DNA from: Adineta vaga
Taxonomy: Eukaryota; Rotifera
Reading direction: 5' to 3'
Length of the DNA: 64,000 nt
Assembly (NCBI GenBank): GCA_021613535.1
Contig: CP075492.1
Coordinates: 4,526,001-4,590,000 of the forward strand
Both the position numbers and the translations under genes were made by a program. The number at the start of each line of letters is the position of its first letter. Position 1 is the first letter of the stretch. Shown piece after piece: positions 32,530-45,394 of the stretch. The notes under the pieces are model-generated. The model made no database searches. It was not told the origin of the DNA and saw only the letters and a program-made list of their open reading frames with translations.

Positions 32530-34078
32530 ATGTCTTCATCACCTTCGTCAACAACAAATGCAACACCACAACAAATTGGTAAAGCCTTTGTTGTTCAATA
32601 TTATCGTCTTCTTCATGAACATCCGGAATCTTTACATCGGTTCTATTCATCAACATCAACATTTATGCATGATGATCCTCAAAAAACCGTCACAGGTACC
32701 GAAGAAATTGCTAAACGTATCGAAGAATTATCATTAAAACAACGTCATGTGAAAATTCGTCAAGTTGATTGTCATTCAACAGTTGGTTCATCAGTTGTTG
32801 TTCAAGTTTGTGGAGAAATATCTTCATCATCCATAACTGATTCTCAAACTCAACCAATGATGAAACGTTTTGTTCAAACATTTGTTTTAACACCAGCAGA
32901 TAATTCGAAACAAAAATATTATGTACACAATGATATTTTTCGATATCAAGATAGTCCATCACCAAGTTCAATGACTGAGAATAACACTAATACAAAGACA
33001 ACGACTAATATAAATGAAGGTACAAGATTTGTTAATTAATGCTTGTTTTTTATACTCAAGCGTACTTGCGAGAGAAACTAATTATAGAAGCTTTTAAGAA
33101 ATTTGAATATATATGAATTGAAAAATTCCGTTCTCTTTTTTGTAGCAACATCACCTCTTGCAACTATGTCTTCAACAGTGATTGAAACACCAATAACACC
33201 ATCAGCAGCTAGTAATATTGAATTTTTTGATAATACAATTCCTGACAAAAAAGAAGGTAAGAGTAAATTGAATATTTTTTCGATTGCTTCAATAACTTCA
33301 TTAATGACTTCAGTAGTTGATCAAACGAAAGACCAACCATCAAAACCAAAATCTTATCGTGATGCAATTGGAAAAAAAGAAAAAGCAACTACACCGACAA
33401 CACCAACACCAACAACAGAGAATCAACCAGCAGCATCAGCAACGAAATCGAATAAATCGAATAAACAACAGAAAAAAGCAGCGGCTGCAGCAGCAAAAGC
33501 AACTGGTAATAACAATCGTACTCAACGTGGTCATCCACAAGATGCAAATGATTACTATGATGATTCTTGGTATTATGAAAATGGTTGTACGGAAGGTTAT
33601 CTTTCAACTGGTTATACCGATGATCAGGAAATATTTGTTGGCAATTTATCTGCTCAAGTTACAGAAAATGAAGTAAGACGATAAGAGTTGACACAGATAT
33701 GAAAATAATTCTTCTTTTGTAAAATTATAGATTCATGCATTATTTCGACCGTATGGAAGTCTTCTACTCGTTCGAATTGGTAATACAGGATCTCAAGTCG
33801 GTGCAGCTAATTTTGCGTTCGTTGTTTGTCAATCTATTGAAATGGCAAAAGCAATTGTTGCTGATCATGATACTCTTCTCAAATCACAAAAAATCAATGT
33901 CGAAGCTAAAAAACGTCGCCCTTTTCCTCATACATTTCGTCCAACATATCCAACAGCTGCATCACCAACAAGTTATCAATCAACTGGTTATCCAGCAGCA
34001 TTCTATAATCAATCAAGTTATTATGAAGGTGTCCCAACCCGTGGTACTCGACGTGGTGGCCGAGGTGGAACGAAATGA
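32530..34078 (+). CDS. G3BP: G3BP-like stress granule RNA-binding protein
   Basis: Exons 32530-33019, 33146-33672 and 33731-34078, 454 residues. Residues 13-140 are an NTF2-like domain (IGKAFVVQYYRLLHEHPESL, RFYSSTSTFMH, YYVHNDIFRYQD), used for dimerisation. A long disordered Lys, Thr, Ala-rich linker follows. An RRM spans the last intron: EIFVGNLSAQVTENE as RNP2 side, then IHALFRPYGSLLLVRIG and ANFAFVVCQS as RNP1 side. The tail ends in an RGG-type box (RGTRRGGRGG). This order is that of G3BP/Rasputin, the nucleator of stress granules. The ATG at 32530 is preferred over the upstream in-frame start because the NTF2 domain begins soon after it. It lies in a compact same-strand run with NEDD8 and GOLGA7. 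Confidence 0.92.
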
Positions 34079-34577
34079 TTTGTTTTCTTCTTGTCTGTCA
34101 TAACCTATGAACGTTTATTTGTCTTTTTTCCTGTTTTTTTGGAGAAAGTGATATTGTTTATTGGTCTTTCTTGTCTGCTTTGTCGTATGTGGATGAAAAA
34201 AGCTCTCGGGGATTTAAGATGAGAAAAAACTATGATAATAACGTTTACTCTGGTCTTTCCGCATATTTGAGTTTCTTCGTTGTTGTTTTTTTTCCTGCCT
34301 TCTGCCTTCTGCGCTCTTGTTCTCTTTTGACTTTCAACTTAAAATAAACTTGAAACATTACAATTAAATTTCCTTACATAACACAACAACGTGAATGCAA
34401 TGACTTAAATTTTTCTATTGAACAAAATTGTTCATATTCAGTAGCGTCATCTAGTCCGATTTAATGTCTTATATCCTCCAATCAATAAACAAAACAGAAC
34501 GCTGTTGTTTCTCGTCGTTTCGTTCGTTTTGTTTTGTTTGTATAGAAAAGAAATAATTTTTTTTGAAAGAGAAATTC
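34079..34577. other. intergenic, about 500 bases
   Basis: 3' untranslated region of the G3BP gene (AATAAA-like AAAATAAACT near 34341) followed by the promoter side of GOLGA7. T-rich runs only. Confidence 0.5.
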
Positions 34578-35150
34578 ATGGAAGATACTACACGTTTAAC
34601 AAATGATCATTCAATAAAATTATTCATTCAACGTGATTATTCCGAAGGTACGGCGGTGAAATTCCAAGAACGTTTTCCAACAGAATTAGAAGGACGAGTA
34701 AATATTTTAGTCGAGTTATTTTCATATTCATTTCATCAAATGATTCGATATTAGATCAATCGAGAAGAATTTCTCGGTATTCTTCGAGATATCAATGGAT
34801 TCTTTCGTGATGCTGAAGCTTTAACATGTTCGACATTTATGGAAAATTGTTGTGCTTGTTTAACTGGTTACTTACTTCTACTTTGTATGCCAACTCATTA
34901 TGAAAAAGTAAGAATAACCTATTGATGATTGAATTCGTTTGATGAACAGAAAATTTTAGTGTGTTAGACGAGCAGCTAAATATATTGAAGAAAAAAATGA
35001 ACGTGTTCTCAATCATCATGGTATTTTTATGCTTGATCCAATGGAGAAAGGACTCCGATGTGTATGTATAGTGATTAATCAAAGAAAAACAAAACACTTT
35101 TTAAGAATTTTATTTAGATTGAAGTATGCATTTCAAACGCTCATCGATAA
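34578..35150 (+). CDS. GOLGA7: GOLGA7-like palmitoyltransferase cofactor
   Basis: Exons 34578-34697, 34755-34907, 34960-35061 and 35118-35150, 135 residues. [20 protein letters not shown] and ELEGRINREEF begin the Golgin A7/ERF4 family domain. [20 protein letters not shown] and [20 protein letters not shown] follow, and the domain closes with [20 protein letters not shown]. In animals the protein stabilises DHHC9-type palmitoyltransferases that modify Ras at the Golgi. The Cys-rich NCCACL block matches the palmitoylated region of the family. Each splice site restores a conserved stretch. The gene is complete and of normal length. Confidence 0.93.
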
Positions 35151-35326
35151 TTAAAATGTGAATAATTTAGAGAAAATTCTTGTTGTTCTTCTCCTATGTG
35201 GAACAGTGTATATGAACAAATCTGTACTGTCAATAAATATTCTTTTCTTTCTGCATTATTAAAAAAAAACATGAAACTTTTGCTTATGTGTTTATTATTT
35301 AAGATTATTTGGTCTCTTTCTAATCA

Positions 35327-38300
35327 ATGAATGAACATCATCGGTCAATATTACATCGAATTGAATTACGTCGTCGAAGTGAACGAGATAAATTCGGTTT
35401 TGCTATACAATATGAACAACCTTGCTCAATTTGTGTCTATTCAGGAAGTTTAGCTCAAGCTTGTGGTTTACGTTCAGGACAAATTTTAGCCAAAGTTAAT
35501 GGTTATAATGTCTTAGATGCAAGACATGATGATGTTAAACGACTTGTTTATGCTAAACACACCAATGTACTTGTCTTAGAAGTAAGATTTTATATTGAAT
35601 CATATATTTTATTTTTTTGAATAAGAAAATATCCGATTATTTCTAGGTTCTCGATCCCGACGATGATATCGACGAAGATGATAGTATTAATTGTAAAGAA
35701 AATATCTTATCACCATCATCGTGTCATGTAACATCGAAAATTTCAGTGAATGATGCACTTCGTGGACGAATTCTTCGTGAAAATAATACTGGTTCATCTT
35801 CCTCAACACTTCATAAATATCCAATAAAACATTATTATAAAAAAGCTCGCGAATCTCTAACATCATCATCACAAGATTCAACAACTAGTACAACATCCGA
35901 TCAATTAATGAATCATCGTCAAAAATCGTTTCCTAATATTAACCGTCAACGTCTTTCTAAAGTTATTATTAGTACTAATCTTCGAATGTATTTATCACAA
36001 ATCAATGATATTATTCTTTTAAAAGATATGTATTCATCTTTAACACCCGGTGTTAATCTGATTGATTCTCAATCATCTCTATCATTTAAACATCAAACAT
36101 TATATACATTTTCTTCGATTGATTTTCTCGGTCATTTCGATATTGATCATAATAGTAAAAATCAAACTGATTTAGTAAAAAGTGTTCAAAAATTTCTTAA
36201 ACGTTCAATTCTAAATCCAACAATTCAACAAGTTCAAATTCATATTCAATGTAAACAATTTCAAATTACACCACTTTGGTTTCATTTCTTAGCAGGCAAA
36301 TATCTAAGTTATATTTGTTTATTTCATACTCAACCAACATTATTTGCATTAATACTTTATTGTTCAATTAAAATCGATGAAAATATTAATAAATTAAAAT
36401 ATGAACATAATGCAAGTTCCATGTTCGTTTTTCGTGCATCATCAATTGAAGAACGAAATCGTATTATACAATGTTTATTTACAAGAGCGAAACATTGTTC
36501 AAATGAACAATGTAATATAGAAAGTAAACATCGAAAACATCATTTAGATGAACCAGGTTTGTTAGTTTTCAATATCATTTATGACAAACATACGTTGACG
36601 TCAGAGAGAACTTGAATATACTTCATTCTTTCTTTTAAACTGATTTGTAGACTAAGATTTATTTAGATACATGTTCAACGAACAGTTCATGTGCAACATC
36701 CATTGATTCAAATATTGATTCGTGTACAACAGGAACGACTTCTCAATCATCCGTTGAATCATCATCACCGAATCCTCTACGATCTTCGATTGAAGAAGAT
36801 GACGAAGAAGAAGAAGACGACAATGATCAACATCAACGAAGTATTCCACCACCACCTGAGTAAAGATGAATTTCTATTCAAAAATCCTTATCTAAACATT
36901 TTATTTCGTTCAGATTTTGTCACGATGATGACTCATGTCCAGTTCCCTGTTCATCATCCTCCTCTTCCTCACTTTCCGATGGTGATTTACTTGATAATCC
37001 CTTACCCAGTGCAAATTTAATATCGACAGCAACGACTGGTCAATTTCTATGGATTGATCATCATCCACGTCGTCATTCAATTGCCAATGATACACATTTA
37101 ATCGAAGCAAACACATTTCATTATCATCCGTCCAGTCCTTTTGTTGATCATCCACCATCAATCGAAGATCTACGTGCACGATTCGCTTCAGCGTACATTC
37201 TAACAACTGCTCCTGTATGTATTTCGAGAGTTTCTTTTCGAAATATCTCATTGATATTTTGCTTTTTTTTTCCCCAATCAGTCATTAACAGCGATTCATA
37301 ATGATGAAGAATTATCTATACAACATGAAACAAGTATCAATGAAGGTTCAATTGATATTAATGAAGAACATTGTTCAGCAACATCATGGACGATATGTTT
37401 TGAAAAACTACTCGGCGATGAAATGGGTTTACATGTCTTTACAGAATTTTTAAAGAAAGAATTTAGTCAAGAAAATATTCAATTTTGGATTGAATGTGAA
37501 AATTTTAAGAAATTAATCAATCCAGATGAAGTAAGTTAATGTCTTTTGGTGAGAAACTGGACGAAAATTGTTTTGATAATATTTCATTTAAAGATTCGTA
37601 CAAGAGCGAATTTGATTTGGTCAACATATTTACATGATACAGATGATGGTTCATGTCGGATTAATATCGATAATCGTACACGACAAGAATGTAAACAATT
37701 ATTATTAAAAAATCCAACAATACATCTTTTTGAAAAAGCTCAATCTCAGATCTTTCATTTAATGAAATATGATTCTTATACCAGATTTTTAAAGTCAGAT
37801 ATTTATAAAGATTGCATTCGAAATGAAATGGAAGGTAAATCAATGAATTATTCAAAACAACAAATAACCAAAACGAATGAACAACAACGAACAACTAATT
37901 TCGTATGAAAACTTATCTTGTTCTTGTTAAGCATCTTTGTTTCTCTTTCTCTTTTAGATTAAATTGAAAGAAGAAGAAAAAAAAGATAAGAAAAAAAGCA
38001 CTTTTTTACCTTGGACAAAAGGTAAGCAGATTTTCTTAATTGATTTCATCGAGGAAGAATTTATCAAGTTGAAAAGAAAACCTTATCTCAACAAAGATCA
38101 GATAAATTTGAATAGAAACTAATTATTCGTTTCTTTTTTATTCTGAAAAAAGAGTGAATAAAAAAAAGGTCATCTTATCTATTCTTCATAGAAGAAAATC
38201 TCACGACTCGTTCCATTAATCATTTAATCAAATCAAACAAAGTTCATATATATATACTTAAGATGTTCGAATAGAACTAAACATGCAGTTTTCTTTTTTT

Positions 38301-38804
38301 TGTCCCCGTTATCTGAGACAAACAAGCTAATTGGTTCGCCTTCGTCTCTTATTACATCGATTACTGTTGAAAGATTTCCTGATAAATGAATCAATATATT
38401 TTACAAGTAACATTGAACTGTCTTATCGTACATTTGACAGATAGTCAAGGGAGAAGAAAACAGACTGGTAGATGTAAATTATCTGCCAGACTTGTTGGAT
38501 AAATCAAGAAAGAGAGATAGAAGATTTCAACGAAAGAACGAAAGTACCTTAATTAATGATGAATATTAATGGAATATTTCTTCAATCTATTTAATAAAAG
38601 ATGACATTTTGATATATCTTCTAGCTTTTTCCAAATGGAAACGACCAATAGCATCAAGTATGTACCTATTCAAATGAATCTATCACGAAAGAAACTAACA
38701 AAATCATTTCTTTAGGTTCTATTCCTTCATCAACAAGTTCCACATTTGATTCTTGTTCAATCAAATCATGTCAGATATCTTCATTTAATACACTTTCACG
38801 TTGA
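35327..38804 (+). CDS. RGS12-like protein: PDZ, PTB-like and RGS domains
   Basis: Nine exons (35327-35581, 35647-36556, 36667-36859, 36914-37214, 37282-37530, 37594-37902, 37958-38021, 38625-38657, 38716-38804), 800 residues. A PDZ domain begins at once (FGFAIQYEQPCSICVYSGSL, GLRSGQILAKVNGYNV). A PTB-like domain spans about residues 215-385 (FSSIDFLGHFDIDHNS, MFVFRASSIEERNRII). A long acidic, Ser-rich linker follows. The RGS domain (about 590-720) is canonical: [67 protein letters not shown] domains speed GTP hydrolysis by G-alpha i/q. The gene ends soon after in a unique exon (QISSFNTLSR), so it lacks the RBD and GoLoco parts of RGS12. Those appear in the next gene, which carries its own RGS domain. 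Confidence 0.88.
38022..38624 (+). other. long intron of the PDZ-PTB-RGS gene
   Basis: An intron of 603 bases in a gene whose others are 54-110 bases, joining PWTKG-phase exon 7 to the short exon AFSKWKRPIAS. No frame or repeat is recognised in it. Confidence 0.6.
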
Positions 38805-39891
38805 TATTTCATATGTGCATTCTCTCTTTGTTTTTGTGTGATCAAAACTTTTGATATTTTGTTTCTAAATATATATACATATATAATAATCAATACAATT
38901 CAATTAGCTTTTCTTTTTTCTTCTTCGAAATAAATTGTTGCATATTATTTTATAAATAATTGAATGGAGATTTTCTTCTTAAAGTTTCTCATAACAGGTT
39001 TAACTTTTCTTCTTGTCGTTTTCTGTCAGTTTCACAACTTGATGTCAAAAAGTGGCAAGATAAGTAGAAAATTGTTTCTCTTAATAGAGAAAACTAAAAG
39101 CGGAAATTGAAGAGGATTTTATTTGACTGTGAAGTTTTTGAAAAGCAAAATAAAAAAAAACTTTTAATTTCATTTCAAACAATGCGCGCATGTTCGATTA
39201 TCAATGCAACATCAACCATTCGAATCACATACCATTTTGTAAGTACAATATTGATCCACTAATTATCATCAGAAATGATATTAATTGAATGGAAAACCTA
39301 CTAATTTTTGTCATAATTGATTAGGTAAAAGCTAAAACGGAGATGAAAGACATGCATCTGTGCGTGTCTAAAATTGCTTGAACGATAAACAACAAGGCGA
39401 AAGAAGAAAAAACATACACGCAAAAGAGAAAAAAAAGAAAAGAATGGCGATTAGAAGGATTCCGTTCTGAGCGCTTCACATTCGTATTAAGGGAATCTTC
39501 TCGTTGACGCCGGTGTTTTCTTATGGGTAGTTATTTGTTAACAAAGTCAAGTTCCTCTTTCTACTACTCGTCCAAATAAATCTATGCGTATGTCTCAGAA
39601 TAATTATTTTCTGTCTCTCTCTGTCTCTGTCTCTCTCTCTTTCTCTTTGTTTCTCGTCCTCTCTATTATTTCTATTTATCTACTTGTTTTCCTCTTCGGT
39701 TTTGAATAGCAGCAAAAAAAAGGCACTAGCTATTGTTATTATTGGCTATGTTGACACAGGAGCTTTCTATTGCTCAGATTCGTGATGAAACTTATTGTAA
39801 TATCTGACACGAACGTAGGTGTCCTTGGTTTTTTATTCTTGTTAGATGAAATAGATTTATTCAGACGAATGAATATTCGTTTTTCTAAACG
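38805..39891. other. intergenic between RGS genes
   Basis: About 1.1 kb. Contains AATAAA-like signals near 38929, a TC/CTGT-rich microsatellite at 39611-39655, and the presumed promoter of the first alternative exon of the next gene. Confidence 0.5.
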
Positions 39892-40116
39892 ATGAATCAT
39901 CCATTAAATATTAGAAAACTTCCCTCACCGTCGTCGCCCAAGACAACAAATTGTTCTTTTCATGGACGAAAACTTGACAATCAAGATCAAGTGCCTGAAC
40001 ATTCCACATTATCATCTTCACCAGCAAATCCGTCGACATATTTAGCTGCTAATAGTGTATGGAATAACATGGCAACTATTGATTCTTTGAAATTGGATGA
40101 TGAGCGCAAGAAACAG
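39892..40116 (+). CDS. candidate alternative first exon A of the RGS14-like gene
   Basis: ATG at 39892 opens 75 codons (MNHPLNIRKLPSPSSPKTTN, then a Pro/Ser-rich stretch and MATIDSLKLDDERKKQ), ending in CAG followed by GTAGAA in phase 0. It can join in phase either to the small exon at 40849-40935 or directly to the common RGS exon at 47265. No domain is visible. Codon use looks like the neighbouring genes. The assignment to this gene is inference from frame and orientation. Confidence 0.5.
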
Positions 40117-40848
40117 GTAGAAATAAAACGAGAGAAGGAAATCATTTATTGACTTACGAGTAAAGTGATCTTTTCGATATTAGATTTCTTTGTTTTTTTC
40201 TTAATAATTCGACGAAAAAAAAGACTCTTGAAATAGGATGATGAGATTCTTTAAAAAGTAATTAAATAAATTGAACAATATCTTCCTAATATTCTGACAT
40301 TAAATGACAAAGTAGATTTGTTCATATATTAATATTTACTTCATTTTCTAACTGAATTCTTCGACATAGAGATGAAAAGATAAGAAATAACAATTAAGTA
40401 ATATTAATCTTGAATTGAAAAGAGTATTTGTCAGAAATTATTACGAATTATAAGTATGTACTAGAAATGCCTTATGAAAAAAGCTGAGAGAACGATGATG
40501 ACAAATCGATTGGAGTCAAACCGGTGCTTGTAGAAAGTAATGCCAATCAAGCAAATGTCATCTTGGGAATTCGCCTTCATCATTCGTTGACGACAAAGGA
40601 GAGAGAGAGAGGGAGAGAGATGCGAATGAAACGAGAAACCGAGAGGGAGAACACACACATTTCCTGTTGTAATTCCTATTACTGATTGTATATTGAACAA
40701 AGGGACGATGAAAATTCAAATGCGAAATGTGATAATAACAAATCTGATTGTAGAATTCTATGAAATGACAAAGAAATAAACTCTATCTCTTGTTTTCAAA
40801 TACTGACATCTACTTTTCCCCATGGAAAACGTTTTTCATTTTATTTAG

Positions 40849-40935
40849 ACAATGGAAATGAAAACTGTTGGTAAAATGGGTATGGTTCGACGAAAGCAAT
40901 TTCTTCAAAAACGAGATTTTAGTCGATCACATGAG
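40849..40935 (+). CDS. candidate alternative exon A2 of the RGS14-like gene
   Basis: Preceded by a good acceptor (TTTATTTAG) and followed by donor GTAAGA, 87 bases, phase 0 on both sides. It encodes TMEMKTVGKMGMVRRKQFLQ then KRDFSRSHE, a basic stretch. It may be internal, after exon A, or a first exon using the ATG at 40852. Confidence 0.5.
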
Positions 40936-42033
40936 GTAAGAATGAAGGAAGTATTTCACGGTGCCTTTAGTTTTGTCTTTTTCTCCTTTGAACATCATCT
41001 AATGATGATGACGAGTTGTGTACGCTAAATAAATATTTGAAAAAAAATTCAACGTTAAAAAAGAGAAAAAAAAGGAACGAGGTAAGTTTTTTTTCTTCTC
41101 TCAAATGTATTTTCTCAAGTAAAAGTGGTAGAGCAAGAAAAGAAAAGAAAACAATAAACGACAGTAAATCAATCATGTGCCAATTAAGAGACAATTTTTA
41201 TCACGTAAGTCTATCTAGAGCAATCGAATATTTAAAAATATGTCAAAATTCTTTTTCTGTTTCTGTTTCTCATTAATTCCACAATAGATAATCATATTTC
41301 TCGTTAATTCAATAGTATTTCCTGAGTATAAACTCTGTTAAATCCTTTATTAATTATATGTTTTTTCAAATAAGGAACGATGAAAAGTTTGGTGCGCTTT
41401 TCTTTCCTTCGAAGAAAACATTTTAATTATTGTTTGAGTCGAGGCTTTTTTTGGCCTTCCGTAATCAAAGAGAATCACTTGTCTGGAAAGAATTTCATCA
41501 GTTTATGCGATGAAATAAGATTTCCGTTGTTGTTTTTTTTTCGAAAATCGACATCGATAAAAAAATCTTGTTATTTCTAATGGACAATCGAAATTGACGA
41601 CATATGTTTGACAGCAATGGAAAGTGTTGGATAAGTCATCTAGTGTGTCGTTTTGTCGATGTTGTTATAATTGCCTGAAGGAAAAACAACAATATCATCT
41701 TATGTTGTTCTTCATTACATGTTGTCTAATTCTTATGTAGAAATACAAGGAAAGAACGATCAATCTCTTGGACATGAAAAGAAAACGAAGCTCTTTAATA
41801 ATCACTTTCAGTTAGATGTAGTTTTATGTCGAACGAGCAGATTAATCATATTGAGAATAGACAAAATAGGAGAAGAATTCCCACGAGTTTAGACTTTTGT
41901 TTCCGATATAGACAACATGTTACTGATGAAGTTGTATATTCGAAAGCCAATCGAGTCATTTGTCAATCGTTGAAAGTGTTCCTTTTTTTTTAAATTTTTT
42001 TTAGACTAGTTTATGTACCGAACTGTTAAGACT

Positions 42034-42034
<1 letters not shown>

Positions 42035-42076
<42 letters not shown>
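42035..42076 (+). repeat. (ATC)n microsatellite
   Basis: About fourteen ATC/CAT units in the region of alternative first exons, between exons A2 and B. Confidence 0.9.
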
Positions 42077-42270
42077 GTTGTTTTTGTTGTTGTTGAATAG
42101 ATTGAATTTGACGTTGGTAGAGTCTTGTTCCAATTCATGGAACAAATTCAACTTGCTATTGTAGTGGAGATCATCGTTGTTATTCTTTTCCTCGTTCTTC
42201 CGAAATCTATTAGGGAAACAAAAAGGGAAATCGATCGAGTTAATGGCCATAATGTGAACGAGAATGATCG

Positions 42271-42317
42271 TTTGTTCGTTCGTTCGTTCGTTCGTTCGTT
42301 CATTTGTTTGTTTGTTA
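42271..42317 (+). repeat. (CGTT)n microsatellite
   Basis: Repeated CGTT units changing to TGTT units. Chance frames in this repeat give strings such as TNERTNER that are not protein. Confidence 0.9.
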
Positions 42318-42897
42318 TTGAGCAAAAAAGAGAGAGAGAAATATCTCTGTATCTATATTGTTGCTTCATCATGTGTGCATAACATCAACCGAGAGCGTAG
42401 GTTTTATTCGACACTAGGATACAGGGAGAGAGAGAGAGATAGAGAGAAGCACAACGGAATGCTAGGAAAAAAAGGAAGCAAGCTCTCCCATCATCATCAT
42501 GAATGATTATTGTATTCATTTAAATAGAGATTGTCAGACACGACAGGCCTGTGCTTCTTGCTTTTCTTCTCGATTCTTTGCTTTGACTTTCTCTTTCCCT
42601 CTAGGAAAGCCTACATCATTATGTTTTCTTTTTCTTCAACCAACGACACCGAGTAAATCCTTCTTCTTCATATACATCTACTATCTTCTTCTCTATCTCT
42701 CTTCTCTTGTGTATCTTTATGTGCTTATGACATGGTAGGTGGTCGGCAACTACGATGACAACGATAAGAACAACTATTATAGCAATAATAACGACAACAA
42801 CACAATTCATTTGCTTTGACTTGTGATTTTGCTCTTCGTCTTCTTCTTCTCCTCTTTTAATTATCTTTGATTCACGATATCTTTTCATTATTCACCT

Positions 42898-43080
42898 ATG
42901 AATCCCGTACAATCCAATCGACATTTATTGGATGTCAATCCTCGTCGATTGTCCATGATCAATGCAGCTCATATGAGTGCAACTGGTCATTCCATGCATC
43001 AACGTCGAACATCGATTATCAATTATCATCAACATCGAAATTCTCAATTACGTAAAACAAGTTTTACTACTTCCATCTTG
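42898..43080 (+). CDS. candidate alternative first exon B of the RGS14-like gene
   Basis: ATG at 42898 opens 61 codons (MNPVQSNRHLLDVNPRRLSM, a His/Arg-rich middle, ending RKTSFTTSIL) followed by donor GTATGT in phase 0. No acceptor precedes it, which suits a first exon. RRTSI and RKTSF resemble basophilic-kinase target sites. Links to the gene by phase and strand only. Confidence 0.5.
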
Positions 43081-43187
43081 GTATGTGACAAATTATAATT
43101 AGTTTCACTGGTGGATATTGACATCTAGACAGAAAGAGAAGAAAGAGGAAAATTATCTATCGAAGATTCATATGTTCCTTGAAGCAA

Positions 43188-43219
<32 letters not shown>
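43188..43219 (+). repeat. (GAT)n microsatellite
   Basis: About ten GAT units just downstream of candidate exon B, followed at 43247-43264 by a short TA repeat. Confidence 0.9.
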
Positions 43220-44778
43220 ACCATTAGAAAAAGAAAAAATGTGTTTATATATATATATATATATGAAGTGAACTCTATTCTTATGATAAATCAACGCTTG
43301 AATGAATTTCTATTGATGAAAAGAAACTAGAAGCATTTATTTCTATTAGTATCTTTTTTATTTTATTTATTCAATCATATAAAGAATCGTTTGTTTTCTT
43401 TGAGCGACGACAGATGTTGAATGTGTTGAAATTAACTAACCTAAGCATCTTTCTTCAACAAATAGAAAATATTTGCATAAGAAAAAACATAACGACTAAG
43501 TGTGTATCGACAAAGATTAAGTCAAGCCCATCAGTAACAGTTAACTAGTATTGATGATGGATCAGTTAATCGCCTTGAGAAATAAATCGTTAATATAATC
43601 AAAAATAAGAAGATATGGAAACAAGATCTTACTTTGAAAGTGTATTTTGTCGATGTGTAGTGTGGATGATATGTTATCTGAAATCTTAATGAACTTTATG
43701 AACGAGAGGAAATGTCGTTTTTTTCCAATTGAGGAAAATTTTATTCGGTTACCTAGAGATAATGAAGTTAATGGAACAATAATCGACGGAAAAACATTTT
43801 CCTATGAGAGATTTTGTTTGGATATTAATATCTTAGGTGAAGATAGAGAAAGAAAATCCACCTCGAGCTGCTCGTTCGACCTTCAATTATAAACAATTTT
43901 CGAGAGAGAAAAAAAGTTCTTCTCTTATGTCGACAGCAGATTATTTACTTCATTTTCTTCTTAAAATCATCTTTGTGAATGTTGGATGTCGTAAGTTAGA
44001 GCGAAACTTGAGAAGAAGTCTGTTCACTTAACATTTAGTTTCAATCGTCCCATGTTTATCTAATTCTTCTTCTTCTTCTTCTTTTCATACGTGAATTCTC
44101 GATTCAGGAAAGATCAGTTCAGCTTCATTGAGTTTATATTTAGTTTTAATAAAATTTGAAACTTCTTTTGAAATCCTAGTAAAATCTTTATCTCTTGTTT
44201 CATCTGTCGGAAGTTGTACTAATTGGTTGCCTGTCGCCATCGGTCTATTCAGTTTGTATCACGCTTGCGGATGCAACATTTATTCATCATTCCGCCTCTA
44301 ATTCTATCTGCGTGAACGCGCACGGGAATCGAATATTGTTTAATAATGAGAATAGACTTGGGCAACATATCTATATATTAAATTTACACGGTACGCATCG
44401 GCATCCAACTTCATTACAAAGAAAGAAAAGAGGTTTTTTTATCTCTATCTTTTGATAGTTCCAATGAAATCTTCTGATTTTACTGTTTTCTTGTTGGTTT
44501 TTTTTCTGCTGTTCGATCTCTCTCCGTTTTTCTTTTCTAATACGATTAGAATTAATAAGAATTTCTCACTCATTCTCATCTCTTTGCTACACACGACATC
44601 TTGAAAACCTATTTCTGTCAATGTTTTCTCTTCTATTCAACATCGACAATAACATAACAAAACATGTCGTAATGAAACTTATACATCTCCTTCTTTCATA
44701 TTATATCTAAATATTGATTTTTTCTAAAACAAAAGAAACATACGAGAATTTGATTTAACAAACCATTGACAATTAAAT

Positions 44779-44883
44779 ATGTCATTATCAACATTCAAAA
44801 CTTTGGATGACTATATCAATGATTGTCCTCGACCGATTCATCGTCTCTCTTGTTATTCACCATTACCCAGCCATGCTGCTCAG
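44779..44883 (+). CDS. candidate alternative first exon C of the RGS14-like gene
   Basis: ATG at 44779 opens 35 codons (MSLSTFKTLDDYINDCPRPI, HRLSCYSPLPSHAAQ) followed by donor GTTAGA in phase 0. First-exon character is inferred. It is joined in phase to the common exon at 47265. Confidence 0.45.
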
Positions 44884-45304
44884 GTTAGAATCTTTTTAAC
44901 AAAAAAAAAAGAAGATTTTTATGTAAAGTATTGCCTTATGTTTTCTTTTGTTTTTCTTAAGAGAAAAGATGTGAACAGATAAATACGTTTCTTTCCTTCA
45001 ATTAAAGAGATTTCTCTTAGAATTTTTTATTAATATCATATTTTGCTTGATTAACTTTTTACTTTTGTTCTACTGATTGTCTTTTTGTTTTTTTGAATTA
45101 GAAGAGGATGTTGATCATTTTCTCTTTCTTTTTCTTCTTCGTTTTCAATGTTGTTTCACACTTGAATAATAACAAATGAGAAATAGTTCGTGATGCCATT
45201 AGACACTCGTGACAAGAGTTTTTTCTTAACAGAAATGACATAGCAAATATATAGAATTGCTTGTTCGAAACCAAATCCAACAAGATTAATTCACATTTAT
45301 TGTC

Positions 45305-45394
45305 ATGTTAAGAAATAAACCTAAGAAAAGACAATCCTACAGAAGAAATAAGCTGATTTATATAGCAGATTTTATTGCCATTCAACGAACAAAG
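45305..45394 (+). CDS. weak candidate alternative first exon C2
   Basis: ATG at 45305 opens 30 codons (MLRNKPKKRQSYRRNKLIYI, ADFIAIQRTK) followed by GTAGTT in phase 0. The peptide is very basic. The donor is weaker than the others, and chance is a serious alternative. Confidence 0.3.

Noticed and set aside
33317-34103. Long Gln-rich and Leu-rich frames overlapping the G3BP gene
   Set aside because: They are shifted frames of the G3BP exons, whose NTF2 and RRM domains are clear.
42032-42382. Open frames rich in TNER or Asp strings on both strands
   Set aside because: They are translations of the ATC and CGTT microsatellites and have no other support.
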